From positions 1 through 35,569 of the forward strand of contig JAVKOQ010000460.1 in assembly GCA_031835245.1 (NCBI GenBank): DNA of 35,569 bases. Reading direction: 5' to 3'. The notes below the pieces were generated by a model. It was not told where the DNA came from. It saw only the letters and a program-made list of their open reading frames with translations, and ran no database searches. This stretch comes from Balamuthia mandrillaris. Taxonomy: Eukaryota > Discosea > Longamoebia > Balamuthiidae. Below are positions 1 to 11,375 of this stretch, piece after piece. Positions within the stretch are counted from its first letter, which is position 1. Each line of letters opens with the position of its first letter. Both the position numbers and the translations under genes were made by a program.

Positions 1-2042
1 CAACTATACTATCTCGTAGCATCGGGTTTGGAGCATCGCAACGCAGCAATACTTTGCTTCTCTGCTTTGCAGAGACGAACGACACGACGTTCCCAAGTAA
101 GAAACAGCTACTCGCAAAAACAGCATTTCATTCACGATAACAACAACATTGACCTGCACGAAGAGCACGGAATGATGGTTCAACACTTGCGAGGGCCGCC
201 TTCACTCTCCCCATTTTTCTTCGTTAGCATGATTTGCCACTTTATCCATGAGGAATGCGCCCCTTTGCCGTATCACATAACAACTGCGACGGAAGATATT
301 GTGAAGCATCAGTGTCACCATGACATAGTTTATGGCCTTGGCCTGCAGTTGCTTGCACACTTATATGCCGTGGGCAGGGTTTGGCCTTCTCCTTCGTCTT
401 CTTCTATCTCAGGAGACAGATTTTGGTGGGTGGATGGCTGCTCCTCAAAGGGAACGTTGCCGTTATGCTATAGCACCTCAGACGAAGAGTATTGGCATCG
501 CTGCAATGGTTGCTGCTCTTTTTCTCCTGCTCCTACTTCTTCCACTTTAAATGATGAATGGGAACACCAACCACAACGGTGCAACCACGATGGAGAGTGC
601 TGGCGCGCCAATCTATGGGATCACATCAGCTCGTCTCTCCTCTTGGACAGAGCAGATAACCTTTGCTGGGCTGTTCAGCGACGCAACATGCCTCATTTGA
701 TTTCCGGTGACGACGATGAATCTCTGACTAGTGCCACCACCGTCAGTTCCTCTATGTTGGCGCGACAGCAACTTCTTATGAACGTGCTGGCCTTTATCTA
801 TGCCATTCTCAATGACTTTTTAATGTGCTCTCCGTCGTTCCAGTCGAGTAAAGGACTTCAAGTGATAGATGCTCTAATTGAGCATCTTTCGAAACTGGAA
901 AGCCTCCAGCTGGTTATCCTGGTAATGCAAGCACTCAATTCCTTCTGTTACCCCTCCTTATCTTCTTCTTCTTCTTCTTCTTCTTCTTCTTCTTCTTCTT
1001 CTTCTTCTTCTTCTTCTTCCCGACCTGCCGAACAACTACGAACGCTTCCTTCTCCATCGAAGCTATCGTGGAAAACAATCTACAGCTGTCTATGTTCTCT
1101 TTATACAAGCGACGATGTTTTGCTTCATGCATTTTCTTCATCAAGACTACGACTACCGCTTATTGGGCCAGTAACTATCTTGCTTGATGAAAACGAGCAG
1201 CAACAAAAGAAGAGAAGTCTTCTGTTTCGGCCCTGCCTTTGCTTTTCCTCCGATACCTCAGCATTTTCTTCTACTTCGACAACTGGTGTAACTTCTTCCT
1301 CCTCTATTTCTCAGAGACAACAACAATGCGTGGAGTACATGTTGTGTACGTTGTTTAACTTTTTGCCAGAGCGTTGCAAGTGGCCCTGTCTGCTAGAGTT
1401 TGTTACCGCGTTACTTCGGTTTACTGCGCAGATAGAATTGGCCAACAATATCCAACGCAGTAACCTACAAAGAGACGAATGGGAGGGCACCGATGACGAA
1501 GAGGAAGAAGAGGAGGAAGAAGAGGAGGAAGAGGATGTTGTTGAAGAGAAGAAGGCACCAACGTTTCGACACCGGCAAATAATAGTCGAAGAGGACGATA
1601 TATTCAAAACCCTCTCTGTTGATACTTTATCGGTGGTAAGCATTTCACTTTCTCTCTTTTTTTCTCGTCTAACATTTCTTTTAATTCTGTTGGGACAGTA
1701 CCTCTCCTTTTGTCTTAAAGCGATTACAACAGGAAACATGTGCGTTCCACGTCTACCAGACCACACATACGAAATACGAGATGTTCGACACCCGCTTGCC
1801 ATCCCAGCAGAGGATGAGGATGATGAAGAAGAGGATACAAAAGAAAAGGATGCATCGGACAATGACTGTCAGCTGCGGGATAACGACCTTAAGGAAGCTG
1901 CAGTCGTTTGCGTGTTTTCATTTTGCGAGCGTTTGCGTTTGTTGCAAGAGCTACTCGACGTTTACGTTGTTGCATCTTCTCTTTCTCTTCCCGTAAATAC
2001 TATTACGTACGCTTGTTCGCCTCTTGTTTTCATTCCTTTATC

Positions 2043-2093
<51 letters not shown>

Positions 2094-2719
2094 ACATTTG
2101 CAGTACTTTGGTTGTTCGCACGTTGAACCATGTTCTTATTCATCTCCATGAGGAACTACCTCGAGCACCGACGAGGTCAAGGCCCCTCTCCAGCTGTCAA
2201 CGGCTGTATCAGCCGTACCTCCTTCAGTCTATACGAAGCCTACTTTGTGCTTCTGGTCGTTTCCTTGATCATCTTACCCAGGTTTACCTTCTCATCCTCG
2301 TTCTCATTCTCGTTCTCCTTTCATTCTTATTCTCTTCTCTCTTTCTTTTCTCCTAGCAGCAGGACAGTGCTGGCAAGCAGCTGTTGCAACGGTTGAAGCG
2401 CTGTATAGAAGCTCTGCAGCTCCCCATCAAAGCGCTTCCTTCTTATCTCTTTCGCGTGAAGCAGCAGGCCTCTTTGGACCGCTCACAAGTCTTGGCGCTC
2501 ACTCTTTCCAGATGTGTTGCAGAAGAGGAAGGAGAAGAAGAAGCAAAAGAACGCGAAGAGCGTTTGTTTTCGTTTCATGAGTTCGCCACTCAAAAGAGCA
2601 AAACGGATGATGCTCTTCCTGAATACAATTATTTCAATGCAGAGGAAGGTCTTGACGAAGAGGAAGACAAACAATTCCTTTCTCGCTTCAAAGTCAATGT
2701 GCATAATGCTTCTTCGTAA
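1..2719 (+). CDS. Unidentified large helical protein, 3' part (5' end outside window)
   Basis: I do not recognise this protein with confidence. The reading frame is open from base 1, so the gene starts upstream. Exons I infer: 1-1635, 1699-2006, 2105 region (2104-2281) and 2363-2719. The second intron (2007-2103) uses donor GTACGC and is the only choice found that keeps the better-looking frame downstream. The protein is leucine-rich and looks like an alpha-helical solenoid. It carries a poly-Ser run coded by (TCT)n at 961-1019 and two acidic runs, near 1498-1535 and 1808-1850. The C-terminus is acidic and ends in -NVHNASS. A FANCI-like solenoid is possible (hydrophobic helical blocks with an interrupting acidic run), but I see no decisive motif. 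It ends tail-to-tail 33 bp from the SCPx gene. The 63-nt first intron is a multiple of three without a stop, so retention would add 21 residues. Confidence 0.6.
961..1019 (+). repeat. (TCT)n microsatellite coding poly-serine
   Basis: About 20 TCT units lie inside the first exon of the partial gene and are read as serine. This is one of the few microsatellites in the window placed in coding sequence; its length in multiples of three keeps the frame. Confidence 0.95.
2046..2090 (+). repeat. (CT)n microsatellite in intron
   Basis: A pure CT tract of about 45 nt in the intron 2007-2103, in the sense orientation, ending 13 nt before the acceptor CAG. It probably serves as, or grew from, the polypyrimidine tract. 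Confidence 0.95.
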
Positions 2720-2752
2720 TATAAAATTTTGCTGTAAAACGGGCGGGTCTTT

Positions 2753-3701
2753 TTAAAGAGCAGCCTTCTTCTTCTCGCCAAACAGATGGTTGAGCTTCAT
2801 GGCAAGTGCCATATTGCCTTGGACCTATTTAAAAACGCATCCACTCATTTAGAAAGGGAGAAAAAGAACAAGATATAACAAAGAAGAGGAAAGATGCCTT
2901 CAGTTTGCCAGTCATAAATGCAGATTGGGGATCCAGCTTGCCAGCAAACAGGTCCGCAAAGTCCGAGTCCGAGAGAGAAACGGTACAGTCGGCTTTAGCA
3001 CCGTCGCCCTCGCGCACGCTGCCAGCTCCGTTCTTGAGGTCAACCGTCCAGGAACGAGTCTGTCCTTGGTCTCCCTTCACCACGAAGCAGTAGATAGCTC
3101 CTACCTTGCTCACAAGACTAGCATCGCTGGCAACTTTCTTGGCCAGCTCTTCAAACACAGCAGCTGCCTTGAAAGAAGGAGATGAAGCGATAGATGAGGA
3201 AGAAGAAGAGGAAGAAGGAGCGCCTGGATCTACTTCATCGGTGTTCTCGTCGATGGCAGGGTTGGGTTTGTCCTGAGGCCAGGGCTTCCATGCGGAGGGG
3301 AAGCCAAGGCGGTACATAGCGACCACAGCGGCGCCGCCCAAGCCCAGGTTGTGTTGGAGGGCAACCTTGGCGTTGGGCACTTGTCGCTTGCCACACATTC
3401 CTCTTAACTGCCAGCACAGCTCAGCACACTGAGCAAGACCAGTTGCACCTTAATATAAAAGTTAAAAGAAGAAGGATATAGAAAGAAAGGAAGGAAGGAA
3501 GGAAGGAGTCAGGAAGAAAGGAAAGGAGCAAAGATATACCAAGAGGATGCCCTTTGGAGATGAGTCCACCAGATGGATTGACCACCCATTTGCCACCGTA
3601 TGTAACATTGCCTTCATCCACAAGTTTTCCAGCTTCTCCCTCTCTGCACAGGCCCAATCCTTCATACGTTACCAACTACCAAATACAAAACAGTCAGAAT
3701 C

Positions 3702-3739
<38 letters not shown>

Positions 3740-5106
3740 CATGATACCTCGTTGCAAGAGAAGCAATCATGCAACTCGATAACTTGAACGTCATTGGGGC
3801 TCAACCCGGATTGGTTGTAGACTTCGGAGGATGCCTTTTTGGTCATGTCGGAGCCCACCATTTTGATGCAGCTTTCTTCGAAGCTGGAGGGAAGATCGGT
3901 GGCCATCGACTGCAATTCGATAACATAACATTTCATAAGATAACAGGGCAAGAGAGTGGAAAGAGAAGCTAGAGGAAGAGGAGCAGAGTTTAAATACCAT
4001 TCCAATGATTTCCACGGCTTGAGGCTCCAAGTTATACTTCCTAACCACTTCTTCGCTGCAAAGAACTTTAAAGCGAAAGTGAGCTACATTCAAGAAAGGG
4101 GCAACAAGAAGAGACTCTACTTGCAGCGGCAGCACCATCAGAAGTTGGACAGCATTGCAGCATGGTCAGAGGCTCGTGTACTTTACGGGACTTGAGCACA
4201 TCCTCCAACGTGTATTCATCACGGAACTGGGAGTAAGGATTGTTGACCTAGAGAAATATCGTGTAAGAAAGAAACGACGAGAGGGGAGAAAAAACAAGAA
4301 AGAACTTACAGAGTGCTTGTGGTTCTTTTGGGCAATCTTGGCAAAGTGCTCGACGGTGGTGCCATACTTTTCCATGTGCTCGCGTCCGGCATTGCCAAAC
4401 ATCTGCGGGGCGAATGGGGCCTTTGTCACTTGTCTGGTCTTTGCCATAGCTGTGGGTTGAAAAAAAAAGTGAGAAATAAAGAACGAGAGGAGGAGAGAGG
4501 GAGAGAAGAGAAGGACAAAACGGAACGGAGCACAGAGAAAGAGAAGCAGAGAACGAACAAGAAGGAGAGAAGCATTGAGAGGCATTGAGAAGGAAAGAGA
4601 GAAGGAAAAAGAGAACGGAGCACAGAAAGAGAGAAGAGAGGCACAGAGAACAAAGAGAAGGCAAGGGGGACTAAGAGGAGCAGCGAGCGGAAGTTCGTAT
4701 TACTGGTAAAGTGCTTGTCCAGCGGGTTGGTTCGGTCGGTAAACTTGGCTCCCAAGGAGCCCCTCTCCATCTTCTCAAAGCCCAAGGCCAGGACGCAGTC
4801 CGCCAGGCCGCCCTCCACCAGCTGCTTGCCCATGTAGAGGGCGGTGGAGCCGGTGCTGCAGTTGTTGTTGACGTTGTAGACGGGGATGCCGGTGAGGCCG
4901 ACCTCGTAGACGGCGCGCTGGCCGCAGGTGGAGTCGCCGTAGACGTAGCCCACCACCGCCTGCTGCACCGCGGAGAAGGGCAGCTGGGAGTCGCGCAGGG
5001 CTTTGAGGGCGGCCACTTGGCCCATCTTGGGGTAGTCCCAGTCCCTCTTGCCGGGCTTCTCGAACTTGATCATGCCCACCCCTACTACGTATACCTTTCT
5101 TCCCAT
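2753..5106 (-). CDS. SCP2: SCPx-type 3-ketoacyl-CoA thiolase fused to sterol carrier protein 2
   Basis: This is a thiolase that cleaves branched-chain 3-oxoacyl-CoA in peroxisomal beta-oxidation, with a C-terminal SCP2 lipid-binding domain. Exons (minus, in reading order): 5106-4704, 4449-4310, 4247-4121, 4065-3998, 3909-3748, 3675-3540, 3448-2898, 2824-2753. Phases agree and give 552 residues (human SCPx has 547). Visible signatures: [11 protein letters not shown] with the nucleophilic Cys, the HDCFS histidine, [14 protein letters not shown] with the second catalytic His, then [20 protein letters not shown]. The SCP2 domain runs from about residue 430 and ends [22 protein letters not shown] serine run separates the two domains. 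The last intron (2825-2897) starts with GC, not GT. The C-terminal AAL is not a normal PTS1 peroxisome signal. The start ATG was chosen because [15 protein letters not shown] aligns with the family N-terminus. It is head-to-head with USP48. Confidence 0.95.
3707..3737 (-). repeat. (CT)n tract, sense strand, in SCPx intron
   Basis: Seen as (GA)n on the plus strand; it reads CT on the coding strand of the minus-strand SCPx gene, inside intron 3676-3747. Confidence 0.95.
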
Positions 5107-5426
5107 TGCGATCCAATGTTTGTTGCTTGGTGTGTGTGTGGTGTCTTTTCGCTCAGAGAGAGAAGCAAACAAAATCTGATCTTTTCTTCTTTTTTCTTTC
5201 GGCGTTTTTCTTTATTTCTCCGCTGTTGACGTCACCAAATCCCCGAGGACCTGGAGGTCTCAACATATTAGATATACCATTACCTATGAGAAAGATTGCC
5301 ATGCAAAGAATGCCAGAAATGAAAGGTATGTAAAATATGAAAAAAATGCGTACAAAAAATGCGCTGAAAAAAAAAGAAAGAAAAAAAAAAGATAAAGAGA
5401 GAAGAGCAGGAGCAAGCGGGTGTAGA
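5107..5426. promoter_or_regulatory. Shared divergent promoter of SCPx and USP48
   Basis: The two start codons lie 320 bp apart, facing outward. The interval contains the perfect palindrome TGACGTCA (5227-5234), the classical CRE/bZIP site, and is T-rich near the SCPx end and A-rich near the USP48 end. No TATA box is obvious. The bZIP role is inferred from the motif alone. An in-frame ATG at 5337 would extend USP48 by a lysine-rich 30 residues; I preferred 5427. Confidence 0.55.
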
Positions 5427-6003
5427 ATGCCGCGAAGGAAAGGGGGCAAAGGGCGTGGCCGAGGAAGAGCGCGAGGCGGTCCCGTGACCCCTCCCGCGTT
5501 CACCCCTCCGCCGAAGCAATGGTACGAAGGCATCGAGGACCTCTCAGACCTTCGCTCTACCCACTTGGTCGAGATCTACCACCTCGATCGGCCCAACTGC
5601 ACTCGAAGTTGGTTTTTTTTGTCCTTTCATCTTTCCTTATTCTTCTTCTGCTTTGTTTCATTTTGGCTAAACTTTAAAACCCACAGAGAAACGAAAAAAG
5701 AACTGTGAAACCAACCCAAACTGTCTCTACGGCTTGGGAGAGGAGGAAGAAGGCATTTGGGCGGACCAACCCGAAGCTATCGACCAACTCGGTCCCGATC
5801 GTTCCAATGACCTCCGCGAAAATGACTCTTTTGTTGGCTTAGAGGTGGGCTTTCTTCTTCTTTGTTGTTCTTTTTGTATCGCAGGCTTGATGCTCAAAAA
5901 ATGTAATATGCTACACAGAACTTGGGAGCTACATGTTATATGAACAGCTTGTTGCAGGTTTTTAAACCTTCTTCCTTTTGCTTCTTTCCTCGTTCTTCTG
6001 CTT

Positions 6004-6047
<44 letters not shown>

Positions 6048-8513
6048 TCTCTCTCTCCTCTTTTCTCCTCGTCTCCCTTTCTTTTGGAGCAGATAGTAAC
6101 GAAGAGTCGTGTATGTGTTTTCGGTCGGGTAGTGTCTATTCATGAATAAGAATTTTCGGCAAGGTGTCTACGACTGGGCTGCTGAGGACGAAGAAGCAAG
6201 CCAGGAAGACAGCCAGGAAGAGGAAATGGGACAGGAGGATGTTTGCTTGGAGCTGCAACGGTTGTTCACGACGCTACAAGCGAGCATGCGAAGATCCTAT
6301 GCTCCTCGCGAGTTGACTCGCATTCTCAATCTTAAGACCAGCATTCAACAAGACGCCCAAGAGTGCGTATCCTATTAATGCCCATCAGTCTGTTCGTTCA
6401 GTCTCTTCCTCTTCTTACCACATCTCTTCTCTGCTTCTCTCGTCAAAGATTCAACAAGCTGTTTATAAGTCACTTGGAAGAACGCTATGCTCGTTCGAAA
6501 ACTAGCAGCGTGCGTGAGCTCATGGAACAGTTCCAAGGTAAATATGCCTACGTGACAGTGTGCGATAAATGTCATAACGTATCGCAAAGGAGCTGCTCCT
6601 TCTACGAGCTGGAACTTAACATCAACAAGGAAACGCTGCAGAACTGCTTAACCCAGTTCCTCAGCGAGGAGCGCCTCGTTGGCTCTAATCAGTATTACTG
6701 TGAGGTTTGCAGTGGCTTGCAAGATGCTACTCGCAGTATTGTTCTTTTGGACCTCCCTGAGGTCTGCTGCTTGCCACTCTATTTACGTTTTTGTTCTTTC
6801 TTACTTTCTGCTTGTTGTTTGATAATGAGTGTAGGTTTTAAACTTTCAGTTACTTCGCTTCGTTTATGATCTCAAAACAGCCACCAAGAAAAAAGTAAAT
6901 AACCAAGTGGCCTTTCCTCTTACGCTGGACATGGGCCAATTCCTGTACAAAGACAATAGCAATTCCTCTGGCTCCTCCTCTTCTTCCTCTTCTTCCTCTT
7001 CTTCCTCTTCTTCCTCCACAGATCGAAAGAGAAAGGAAAAGCAGGCCAAGGAAGCAAGCGGCTCTCCTTCTCCTCATATCTACGAATTGACGGCAGTTCT
7101 CATTCACATCGGCCAAAGCGCAAATGGCGGCCATTATGTCACACACATTCGTGATGAGTCCACAAACAAGTGGTGGCGCTTTGACGATGCCACAGTAACC
7201 CCCCTTGAGGAAGAGATGATAGGCAAAGACACATCAACCTCCAAACGAAAATCAAAGAAGCAACAACAATTAAAGGAACAAGGGTATCTATTTCTGTTTT
7301 CTTCCTTGATTGCTTTCATGCCCTTCTGCTCATCTTTTCTTTCTGTGGCGCAAGTTTCTTGCAATCGGCAAACGCCTACATGTTAATATACACCAAGCAG
7401 GGACGGAAGGTGGTAGGATCGCCATCCCCTCCATCTCAACTTCAAAAACTGATCGAGGAGGAGAACGAACGGCTGTTGGAGGAAGTGCAATTGTATACCA
7501 AACTTGTCCAAGATGAGAAGGAACGCATCGATGCTTTGAAGCAAGGCTATAACTCAAACATTTCACAGTTTCACGTTCATCCCGACGCTGTACGTTTTTA
7601 TCTTCTTTCATTTCGTGTTAATGCCTTATATCATGCTATGTTCGTTCATACATATTATTAGGAGCAGTTTTGCTGGATAAGCAAACAGTGGTTTAAAGAG
7701 TGGGTCTGCGGACACTCCAATCTTGGGCCTATCGACAACTCGCGTTTGATTTGCCCACACAACAAAGTCGACCCCCTGCGGATTTCATCTATGAAGCGCA
7801 TCTCCACTGTATTTCCCTCTCCCCCTCCCCCTCCCCCTTCCCCTCCCCTCGCCTTCAAATTTGCTCATAACACTCTACTTTTAGCAAGGATGGGGCTATT
7901 TGTATTCGCTCTACGAGGGAGGACCAGCACTTACACAAGACGATCTCTGCCTTGAATGCTGCCTGGCCAAGTGTAAAGAGATGGCAGCCAAAGCGATGGC
8001 GGACTGTAAAAAGAAAGAAGTTGAATATCAGCTTAAGTACAAACCAAAACCTCAAAATGGCTTTTGGATATCCTCCAAATGGCTTGCACGTGTGTTTTTC
8101 TTTCCTCTGCCCTCTACTCCCGTTTGATATTATGTCTAATGCACGACATTCATTGCAGAATGGCGACGAAAGAATCCTCCTGATGATCTCAGTTTGAACA
8201 TGACGGAAGACATTACATGTGAGCACGGTCGAATCCATCCTTCTCCAGCAGGCCGCCTTGTTGTACCGGTCTTGGTATGGCTTGTCAAGCTCTTTCCTTT
8301 CCCTCTTCTTTAGCTCTCTTTTCCCTTTCTCTTCCTGAACTTATTCTTAACTGTCAGACATGGTCGTATCTTCGGTCTTTATACCCGGAAGGCAACGAAT
8401 ATCCCTCCTCTTTCCAAGGATGCACAGAGTGCGAACAAACACAGAAGGAAATGGAACAACTATTTGCTGTTCGCAGCAAAGAAAGGGCTGAGGAAAGGGT
8501 TCATTCTCTTTCT

Positions 8514-8550
<37 letters not shown>

Positions 8551-9922
8551 GTTTCTCATATTTAAACAAAACTATAGAAACAAGTTCAAGAAGTGCAACG
8601 GCTCAACAACGCCTATTCCAAACGGGTGCTTCCTCCCGGAAAATACCATTTGGTCTCAGCTCCCTGGTTGGCGCAATGGAGCGACTATGTGGAAAACCTA
8701 GAGGTGGATACCCCTCCAGGCGAGGTCAACAACAACCCGCTCTTTTGCCCTCACGCCCTCCTCCTCTACGACGTGCATCGCTCCTTCCAGTTAGCCCGCC
8801 AACACCACGACGAGGAGAATGAGAGCGTCTTTGGTTTTGTTACGGATGAGCTCTGGTTCTCCATCATGGAGCGTTACGAGGGTGGCCCTCCTGCTCACGT
8901 CGTCGTGCCCAAGAACGAGAAGGAGCCCTGTGTGAGCAACCCGTTGCCTTGCGAGGAGTGCTGTAGGGCACGCAAGCAGGAGGCCTTGATGGAGAGGCTC
9001 AACTTTAAGGACGCAGTCCTCATCGTGAACGTGACGAGGGAACCCTCTGCCGCTGGACGGCTAGACAATCGTTACTCCTTCCGTCGCAAATCGAAAAGTA
9101 CTCTCTTGCTATTCTTCTTTCTTCTTCTTGTTCTTCTTGTTCTTCCTTCTTCTTTCTTCTTCGTTATCACCTTTCTCTTCTTCTTACAAAAAGACATGCA
9201 GCACAAAGAATCGAAGTCGAGGCAAGTTCAACAGATACAATAAAGGTGTTGAGGCTAAAGATATTCGCTCAGTCGGAGGTTGCACCACAGGATCAAAAGC
9301 TGTTCTTTGGCGATTTGGAGCTCGTCGGCGAGGACAAACTCTTATCCGAATTCCAAGTGCCACGCGGGGCCACTCTCTCGTTGGAAGTTCAACCCGACCA
9401 AAACCTGCAAGAGTTTTTGGAGAAGGAAGAAGCTATGTCGGGCATGGAGGAAGGCTTCAAAGGTTTTTCTTTGCTTCTTCCATCTCTCTCGCTCTCTCTC
9501 TCTCTCTCTCTCGCTCTCTCGCTCTCTCTCTCGCTCTCTCGCTCTCTCTTCCTCTCTCCTCATTCTCAAAGCCTTTCACTCCAAAACAAAAAATAGGAAC
9601 GAATCTGTATGGCTCTGCGTGGAAGAAGAACAAGAAGAAGCGGGGCGACGAAGAGGAGATAATAGTTGTTTGCGACGATGAAAACGGCACAAACGAAGCA
9701 AACGTAGAAGATGACGAAGAAGAAGAAGAAGAAGTAGCAAACGAAGGAGAAGAGAATGGAGAAGCATCACCAATGCCAACATCAACCACAACTAACGGAC
9801 AATGGCAATGTCCTCATTGCACATTCTTCAACGAACCATCCACCTCCCAAAGCAAACGCTGTCAAGTGTGCAATCTCTCTCCTCATCTCTCCCTCGACGA
9901 ACAATCAACACCTCACAAATAA
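5427..9922 (+). CDS. USP48: Ubiquitin-specific protease USP48-like, with C-terminal RanBP2-type zinc finger
   Basis: A cysteine protease that removes ubiquitin from proteins. Fourteen exons: 5427-5607, 5687-5844, 5919-5957, 6133-6362, 6449-6761, 6835-7283, 7355-7589, 7662-7808, 7885-8089, 8159-8274, 8358-8498, 8578-9097, 9202-9462, 9597-9922; 1106 residues (human 1035). The Cys box NLGATCYMNSLLQ (catalytic Cys about 119) is on a 39-nt exon; the His box is GGHYVTH (about 407) followed by WWRFDD. Zinc-ribbon cysteines are in CDKCHN and CEVCSG. DUSP-like repeats follow (IDNSRLICPHNK, ITCEHGRIHP, LVSAPWLAQW). A ubiquitin-like domain lies about 915-990 and ends in EEGFKGT, as in human USP48. Unlike human USP48, about 110 more residues follow, with an acidic run and a W-x-C-x2-C-x13-C-x2-C finger (about 1068-1090). 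It converges on PSMB1, 49 bp away. Confidence 0.95.
6006..6040 (+). repeat. (CT)n tract in USP48 intron
   Basis: A CT tract of about 34 nt in sense orientation within intron 5958-6132. Similar tracts lie at about 8513-8547 and 9484-9555 in later introns of the same gene. Confidence 0.95.
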
Positions 9923-9971
9923 CAAGGAAGGTATTGTTTACTTACTGTATGTTTCTAAGTTGCTATATTCT

Positions 9972-10633
9972 TTAATCCTTCTTCAACGCAAAGCTTTCCT
10001 CTTTTACACCACTCGCATCGATGACGATGATATCCACGCTATCTCCCGTGTAGATGTCCCTCTCGCCGGCCGATGTAAAGATATCCTTGAGCAAGTCCAC
10101 CGTCTCCTCCTGCGTCAAACGGGGCTTCAACTTGGTGGCCACCTGATCCTTCCACCCGATCTGATTGTCGAGGAGCGGCTGAAGGAGCTGCTGGCCGGTG
10201 CCTGAAGAGCTGTAGTTCACCCGCTCAAAGGAGCCCACAGCGTCGTAGCTGTAGACGACGCCTCGGCCCTCTTCATCCAGTCCGCCCAATACGTTAAAGG
10301 TATAATAGGGGAAGAAGCGTTTGTGGTAGAGCGTGGTGGAGAGCAGCTGCGCGATGGCGGGCGTGCTCATGGGTTTCCTGTGTTCGTACTCGTATGTTTG
10401 GAGGCGGGCTTGCAGCACCTTGTGGAGGGCGCCTTGGTCGGCTTGCATGCCGGACGTGGCGATCACTGCCTTCTCCGTACTGGCATTGATTGGTCGTGTT
10501 GGTATATGAGTGCAATAGAGAGGCAGATGAAGAACAATGAAAGAGAGAAAAGGAGAGTGGACGATGGCAGAATAACAAGTTTGAAGGAAAAGAAAAAGAG
10601 GACAAACAATGAGAGAGAAAGAAGAAAAGGAGA

Positions 10634-10668
<35 letters not shown>

Positions 10669-10889
10669 GGCGTACAGTTTGAGTACTTTGCGGCCATGGC
10701 GTGTGGAAATGGAGTAGCCAGTGCTCAAGCGAGTGTCACCAGCCACCACACAGAAATCCTCGCCAGCAATAGCCACCACCGTACTTCAATGAGGCAAGAG
10801 CATGGAATGACGAACCAATAAATAAAATAAAAACGGTCAAGCAGGTGGAGAGTGAGTGTAACATGCAAACAAGCACAAAAAACGAAGTG

Positions 10890-10920
<31 letters not shown>

Positions 10921-11029
10921 GAAATAATAAAAAAAAAAAGCAAACATACCCTCCATTATTTACATAGGGAGACCACTTGGCCTGCTCTCTGGGACCTCTC
11001 GCCTCCGCCTCGCTGAGCTGCCTCAACAT
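9972..11029 (-). CDS. PSMB1: 20S proteasome subunit beta-6 (PSMB1)
   Basis: A non-catalytic beta-ring subunit of the 20S proteasome core. Three exons in reading order: 11029-10950, 10783-10676, 10479-9972, with phases 2 and 2, giving 231 residues (human 241). Diagnostic stretches: WSPYVNNGGTVVAIAGEDF, AGDTRLSTGYSISTRHGRK, LYHKRFFPYYTFNVLGGLDE, VVYSYDAVGSFERV, LLQPLLDNQIG, FTSAGERDIYTGDSVDI and the C-terminal ALKKD, all matching beta-6. The start ATG at 11029 is the only ATG in frame in the first exon and gives a short leader, as usual for this subunit. It is divergent from the 26S lid subunit gene PSMD12. Intron 1 (10784-10949) has a tract that reads GA on the coding strand, against the usual trend here. 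Confidence 0.96.
10637..10665 (-). repeat. (CT)n tract, sense strand, in PSMB1 intron 2
   Basis: GA on the plus strand, thus CT in the PSMB1 transcript, in intron 10480-10675 close to the 5' splice site rather than the acceptor. Confidence 0.95.
10892..10920 (+). repeat. (CT)n tract antisense to PSMB1 intron 1
   Basis: CT on the plus strand, hence GA in the PSMB1 transcript (intron 10784-10949). It breaks the usual rule in this window that the transcript strand carries CT. Confidence 0.95.
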
Positions 11030-11375
11030 CGTTTGTCCTGTGGTTCTTAGAGTGCGCGCTTCGAAGATGAAGAGGTTTTTGTTTTTGGGCAAGCTTGAAG
11101 ATGCTCTCTTGCTTCTTCGCTACTTTCTTTTCTTGGTTCACCTTTTTTTTTCTTTTCCACATTTTTTGTCGTTGGCACCTCCCCCACGCACCATCAACCT
11201 CACTCACCGCTCAACAACAGAATATTTGCTGGCCTTTTGAGGGGTCCTTTCTTGGGACTTGGTAAAAAAAAAACAAAAGACAACCCCTTTGTTTTCTTAG
11301 CGGAAAGGAAAAGCCAAGAAAAAAAAAAGTAGCAGAGAGAGCAGCACAGCAAACCAAAAGAAGAAGGAGAAGAGG
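11030..11375. promoter_or_regulatory. Bidirectional promoter between two proteasome genes
   Basis: A 346-bp gap separates the starts of PSMB1 (20S core) and PSMD12 (19S lid). It holds T-rich tracts and the 5' leaders. I looked for the yeast Rpn4 box (GGTGGCAAA) on both strands and did not see it. Shared control of the two subunits is an inference from the layout. Confidence 0.55.

Noticed and set aside
1311-1862. Minus-strand 183-residue frame
   Set aside because: Antisense shadow of the acidic and serine-coding repeats; its sequence is mostly Ser runs.
28-2151. A single 707-residue frame read straight through
   Set aside because: It runs through two introns (63 nt and 97 nt); its last part is repeat-coded Ser/Leu and ends at a stop that the spliced frame avoids. 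The upstream frame is also open to base 1.
4711-5229. Plus-strand 172-residue frame opposite SCPx
   Set aside because: Antisense of the conserved thiolase exon 1; no family features.
11030-11375. Rpn4/PACE box in the proteasome promoter
   Set aside because: GGTGGCAAA was not found on either strand.
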